Shown here: piece by piece, positions 48,160 through 51,952 of the stretch
Numbering within the stretch: position 1 is the stretch's first letter
Layout: every line of letters begins with the position of its first letter
Virus record (IMG/VR): IMGVR_UViG_3300025645_004784
Location: 1-51,952 of that record
Source of the DNA: a virus
DNA: 51,952 bases
Direction: 5' to 3' (one strand)
Program-made: the position numbers and the translations under genes
Notes under the pieces: generated by a model
What the model was told of the DNA's origin: nothing
The model's database searches: none
What the model saw: the letters and a program-made list of their open reading frames with translations, nothing else

Positions 48160-50375
48160 TGGCTATCAAAAATACCGCAGTTGATGTAACGATTGCCGTA
48201 ACAGCAGTCGATACGTTTGTATACGACACTCGAAAGGATTCGGACGGTGGTGCGTGGCGTAAGCGTACTCAGCACACATCTTGGTATAATGAGACGTTAA
48301 ACACCGCTACTCGTGGATCACGCAAAGAGTTTCCCACCGTTGCTGTGATTGTTGCAGAGAGTGGTACGTTGACTATTTATGACGGTGATGATCCTTCAAT
48401 GCCGATGTGGATGGTGTTTAACGGCTTTGATGCAGCTTGGGCAGGCCCCATGTTAGTCCTGTTTAATAGCAATAGACCCGCTGAAGCTACGTCTGCGTTG
48501 AATGGTATTGTGTGCTTAGGCAATATATCAGGTAACGACAGTGAATCTGGTCTGTTCGCTATATCTTTCTTAAAAGATTCGACGATTAGGTATGCTTCTT
48601 ATGGGCCCCAGCAAAGAATTCAAACCATTGCAGACAGGGATGTAATAACGCCTAACCAAGCTTACAATGGGGCGTACACTATTGTGAATGGGTCGGTACA
48701 CGACATAGCCATGACCGTCCTGCCCAACGCACCAATAGACTCTGCCACCGGACTACCTGTGCCTACTATTGCGCTTGCTACTAATGGCGGCGTAAGTGTG
48801 ATTAAAGACGATGGTAGTGTTCACAGCTTGTCTGGTGGCGCAATTGAGACTATTTCAATTAACGACAGACACGAGTTTATTACTACCCCTACGAATTATA
48901 GTGACACAATGTTGATAAAGCCGCTTTCTACAAGCGATGCTAATTTAGACTGGAATACAGGTTTGCGGGGCTATAGTAACAACCCCGCCACATCTTTGTA
49001 CCCATTTTTGTCATATAGACAGTCAAACACTGTAGCGACCCCCGAAGGATTTACCTTCTCTAGAAACATAGGGGATGATGGTGGTGTGACCTTGATGAGT
49101 GAAGACTTCACAAATGCAAGGAAGTCTTTACAAGCTGTTATAACCTCAGACTACAACACAGGCTATATGGTCGGTGACACCAAGTTAGCTACCCTTTCGG
49201 ATACTGATGCGACTGATGTTGTTGGTACGAATTTAATTGCTACTAGCACATTGGATAGCACAGACAGACTAGCTTCACACACATACACCAGCGGCTCTGC
49301 TACGTTTAGTCTGACGGAAGATTCCAATGCTGGCACAGCCGCTGGCTATGTGTGGATATTGTTTAATGTTCCGCTGGGCAAGAGTTATGCCGTTAGTATC
49401 CAGTGTGATACGGCATTCACTCCTGACGGCGAAACACGATTAGTTAGTGTCACTACGGGCGTAGATGTGTTCCCAGGACAAGGAACAACCGATCTTAGAA
49501 CCTTAACATTTGATCATAATAATGCCAATGCTGGAGTTATTTTGTATGGCAGCCCCGTTGCAGGTTCAACCGTTACATACACACTTTCTATCTCAGAAGC
49601 GGAAGCAGACCGCAGTGTTAACGGCAACGGTCTCCAAGTATTCGGCACAATCACTAAGACTCCGGTAGCAACGGGTGCTGACCTTGTGGGGTATAGTGGG
49701 TTTAGTGGTAGTAACTACCTTGAGCAGCCTTATAACTCTGACTTGGACTTTGGTGGCACGGATTCATTCAGTGTATCGTTCTGGGCTAAGAAGACTGGTA
49801 ATGCGGAAGGCTATGTAATGGATCGCTCTGCTGGTGACGGTACAAGTAGATTGGGTATATATTTTATAAGCCAGACAGGTTTATCAATATATACACCCGA
49901 CAGCCAAATATCAGTATCAGAGACACCTGCTAATGCTTGGTTTCAATGCACAGCAACCCGCTCTGGTGGCATACTATCCTGCTTCGTTAACGGTGTACTA
50001 AAAGGAACAGTAGCTAACGCACAGGACTTGACTATTGGCTCACCCTTAGTGCTGGGTGTAAGATTCAATATCACTGATCACTTAACAGACGGCTCACTAG
50101 CCCTCTTTCGAATCTCAGCAACAGCCCCAACCGCCGAACAGATAGCCAAGATCTACAACGACGAGAAGCCTCTCTTCCAAGAGAATGCTCAAGCAACTCT
50201 GTATGGCACCTCAGACGCTGTAACAGCACTCGCATATGACGATGACACTGAGCTGCTACACGCAGGCACCTCATCAGGTCGAAGTGTATTCCAAGGCTTA
50301 CGTAGAGTTGATAACACAACCGATGCGGTCACTACGTCGATCAGCGCATCTAACTCAATAATAGTAGAGGAATAA
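48159..50375 (+). CDS. Tail fibre/adhesin with LamG-like domain
   Basis: 738 residues. The N-terminal ~150 residues (FVYDTRKDSDGGAWRKRTQH, TSWYNETL) and a central part with SGNDSESGLFAISFLKDS are beta-rich. Residues ~500-690 form a concanavalin/LamG-type jelly roll: GTDSFSVSFWAKKTGNAEGY, ISVSETPANAWFQCTATRSG, LSCFVNGVLKGTVANAQDL. Those domains bind glycans. ATG overlaps the fibre's TAA (TAATG). More GC-rich than the bulk of the window, suggesting exchange from another phage. Confidence 0.75.
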   Translation: MAIKNTAVDVTIAVTAVDTFVYDTRKDSDGGAWRKRTQHTSWYNETLNTATRGSRKEFPTVAVIVAESGTLTIYDGDDPSMPMWMVFNGFDAAWAGPMLVLFNSNRPAEATSALNGIVCLGNISGNDSESGLFAISFLKDSTIRYASYGPQQRIQTIADRDVITPNQAYNGAYTIVNGSVHDIAMTVLPNAPIDSATGLPVPTIALATNGGVSVIKDDGSVHSLSGGAIETISINDRHEFITTPTNYSDTMLIKPLSTSDANLDWNTGLRGYSNNPATSLYPFLSYRQSNTVATPEGFTFSRNIGDDGGVTLMSEDFTNARKSLQAVITSDYNTGYMVGDTKLATLSDTDATDVVGTNLIATSTLDSTDRLASHTYTSGSATFSLTEDSNAGTAAGYVWILFNVPLGKSYAVSIQCDTAFTPDGETRLVSVTTGVDVFPGQGTTDLRTLTFDHNNANAGVILYGSPVAGSTVTYTLSISEAEADRSVNGNGLQVFGTITKTPVATGADLVGYSGFSGSNYLEQPYNSDLDFGGTDSFSVSFWAKKTGNAEGYVMDRSAGDGTSRLGIYFISQTGLSIYTPDSQISVSETPANAWFQCTATRSGGILSCFVNGVLKGTVANAQDLTIGSPLVLGVRFNITDHLTDGSLALFRISATAPTAEQIAKIYNDEKPLFQENAQATLYGTSDAVTALAYDDDTELLHAGTSSGRSVFQGLRRVDNTTDAVTTSISASNSIIVEE

Positions 50376-50378
50376 AAC

Positions 50379-51341
50379 ATGACAGTTAAAATTACAAGGC
50401 CCTCTATTAACATTAGAGAAACGCTAGATCAACTAAACAAGCCAAGTGGTATCGCAGGTAATGCGATGCTACGGGCTGAGACACCACAGGAGCAGTTTAA
50501 CCTGATTGGTGCTGGGCGTAAGAATCTGCTTATTAATGGTGGATTTGATGTTTGGCAGAGGGGGACTAGCTTTACACCAACTGGCGTAGATTACATGGCA
50601 GACCGTTGGTTTATGGGTGGTGGAGATTATGCTTGCACGGTAACAAAACAAGCGTCAACTCTCCCTGATGGTAGTGAAGTTAATACTATGCTTATTAGCT
50701 ATACGGCAACAGGTACAAACGCCGTAGACCCGTACCAAGGAATTGAGGATTATAAAGTATTATCCGGCAAAACAATCGCTATATCTTGCTGGGTTAGGAC
50801 TAATATCTCAGGACTAAAGTTTAGGCAGTATTCAACTGCAAATTTTGGTAGTGATGCAGTGCCGGACGGTCAGTGGAACAAGCTGGTAACCACTGTGACA
50901 CTGGGTGCCGTTACAAGCACAAACAAAGTAGCTAATAGTTCGTTCTTTGGATTGGTGTCAGGTGGTGCCATAGTTACAAAATTTGGTGACTACCTTGAGA
51001 TGACTCAATTTCAGCTAGAACTAGGCTCAGTAGCCACCCCATTCGAGCACAGATTGTACGGCGAAGAGTTGGCTTTGTGTCAGCGGTATTATCAAACAAT
51101 AAATATTAATGTTCAGGGGTATCCGGGAGCTGGTGGTTATTTTCAAGCAGATATACAATTTCCTACTCAGATGCGCTCTACACCTACTACTACTAATATC
51201 ACTTCTGGGGGTCAATCAAACATAAGCTCTACAGGTGTTCACAATTTAGACAATAGAGGCTGTAGAGTTGAATGCCAAGCCACTAACGCTGGAAGAGCTT
51301 ATCATTTAGGTGCTAACTTAACTTTAGACGCAGAACTCTAA
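50379..51341 (+). CDS. Tail fibre receptor-binding protein, probable
   Basis: 320 residues. KNLLINGGFDVWQRGTSFTP is a motif common at the start of carbohydrate-binding modules in phage tail fibres, followed by YMADRWFMGGGDYACTVTKQ, a jelly-roll body (ISCWVRTNISGLKFRQYSTA) and FQLELGSVATPFEHRLYGEE, the usual module end. Possibly a separately encoded tip of the preceding protein. Start follows TAGAGGAATAAAAC. Confidence 0.75.
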   Translation: MTVKITRPSINIRETLDQLNKPSGIAGNAMLRAETPQEQFNLIGAGRKNLLINGGFDVWQRGTSFTPTGVDYMADRWFMGGGDYACTVTKQASTLPDGSEVNTMLISYTATGTNAVDPYQGIEDYKVLSGKTIAISCWVRTNISGLKFRQYSTANFGSDAVPDGQWNKLVTTVTLGAVTSTNKVANSSFFGLVSGGAIVTKFGDYLEMTQFQLELGSVATPFEHRLYGEELALCQRYYQTININVQGYPGAGGYFQADIQFPTQMRSTPTTTNITSGGQSNISSTGVHNLDNRGCRVECQATNAGRAYHLGANLTLDAEL

Positions 51342-51354
51342 CAGGGGAATTACA

Positions 51355-51952
51355 TGAATAACGAAAGTAACACAGCATGGATAATCTCCTGCAAGACGGA
51401 AGGGTCTAACTGGCTAGTCAACGGCAATCTGTCAGTACCCAACGACCCAGCTAACCGTCATTACCAAGAAATCCTAGACTGGATTAACGCTGGCAACCTA
51501 CCAGAAGGCCCGGACGTTGTTGAGCCGGACTACGTAGCTCTACGCACAGGGGTAGACGGTTACGCTTCCACGGGTGATCAGCTTGGTATGATCGCTGACG
51601 GAATACAGGCAGCCCATGTAGAGGACGTTAAAACACGCTTTCCTAAGACTATTACCGGTGGAACGACTATTGGTAATGTTCCGCAGGATGTACTTGACGC
51701 TGCCGCTGCTAAGCTCTTCAGTCAGCAAACCTCCGCATACGCAACTGCCAAGGCACGTTTGGCTCAGTACCTGTTGTCCGCGGGACGTTCCCGAGTAGTC
51801 GAAAGCCAGCCTACAGGCGAGCAGGTCTATAACGAAGAAACTTTCGACGTAGAAGATGTGATGGCTGACGTTATCACTCAGACAGCCGTTGAGCCTTTAG
51901 CGGCTACAGTTGAGGTCACTACTTACGACCCTAACGATCCAGAAGCTGGGCC
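51355..51952 (+). CDS. Tail protein, 3'-partial
   Basis: 199 codons visible, open at the right edge. Begins MNNESNTAWIISCKTEGSNW, then a short Asn/Pro-rich section and PDYVALRTGVDGYASTGDQL then GMIADGIQAAHVEDVKTRFP, a stretch typical of small tail-fibre assembly or Ig-like companion proteins encoded after fibres. AGGGGAATTAC precedes the ATG. Codon use is the most C/G-ending of the window. Identity uncertain. Confidence 0.6.

Noticed and set aside
1-51952. tRNA genes, insertion sequences or an integrase
   Set aside because: Intergenic gaps are too short for most, and I saw no cloverleaf with CCA-end or GGTTCGAA-type loop, no transposase and no integrase.

Overview
This window looks like part of the genome of a T4-like (Straboviridae/Kyanoviridae-type) marine myovirus. 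Every gene I can support is on the + strand, genes are tightly packed with many ATGA/TAATG overlaps, and the gene set is that of T4-like marine phages: primase, RNase H/5'-exonuclease, ATP-dependent ligase, NrdA/NrdB/glutaredoxin, ThyA, DHFR, dNMP kinase, PhoH, PAAR spike tip, collagen-like tail fibre and TATAAATA late-promoter motifs. The host is probably an alphaproteobacterium: the phage carries a Shemin-pathway 5-aminolevulinate synthase very like the Rhodobacter enzyme, and a DUF1127 protein, a family abundant in that class. Both points are inference from family knowledge; no database search was possible.

Layout. 1-2.3 kb: end of a virion protein, then three tiny genes including a DUF1127 protein. 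2.3-4.9 kb: a glycan-modification cassette (methyltransferase, two glycosyltransferases, sulfotransferase). 4.95-10.7 kb: late virion genes, including three lysine-rich proteins (one with a nucleotidyltransferase domain, one with a P-loop kinase domain) that carry T4-like capsid-targeting leaders and/or many predicted prohead-protease sites. 10.7-13.2 kb: GH19 endolysin, gp67-like acidic core protein, overlapping spanin pair and a holin-like protein. 13.2-18.0 kb: tandem sigma70 promoters, then primase, DHFR, ThyA and NrdA. 18.0-20.9 kb: NrdB, 5-aminolevulinate synthase and DUF454. 20.9-24.3 kb: sugar-nucleotide dehydratase, methyltransferase and a GT17-sulfotransferase fusion. 24.3-27.8 kb: secreted wall hydrolase, HemE, a small gene, HemF and a shortened HemC. 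27.8-33.4 kb: small genes, ClpP-like protease, UDP-sugar dehydrogenase, cytidylyltransferase, HAD phosphomannomutase and glutaredoxin. 33.4-44.1 kb: ligase, GlyA, FmdB, GIY-YIG protein, MetK, dNMP kinase, glycosyltransferase, RNase H, 5'-nucleotidase and PhoH. 44.1 kb to the end: PAAR tip and tail fibres, with a visibly more GC-rich 3' part.

The standout system is a phage-borne tetrapyrrole module: ALAS (step 1), HMB synthase (step 3), uroporphyrinogen decarboxylase (step 5) and oxygen-dependent coproporphyrinogen oxidase (step 6). HemE and HemF act after the siroheme/B12 branch point, so the set as seen would push flux toward protoporphyrin (heme or bacteriochlorophyll). HemB, HemD, the protoporphyrinogen oxidase and ferrochelatase are not seen here and would come from the host or lie outside the window. 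The module is read from two near-consensus sigma70 promoters, one shared with nrdB.

Regulation is legible. Eleven TTGACA-N16/17-TATAAT-type promoters lie directly after gene ends; in three cases the upstream TGA stop is part of the -35 box. TATAAATA motifs and hairpin terminators border the late blocks. No tRNA, CRISPR array, insertion sequence or origin was recognised. The only intergenic space over 200 bases is 41717-41922, which holds an inverted repeat and two promoters.
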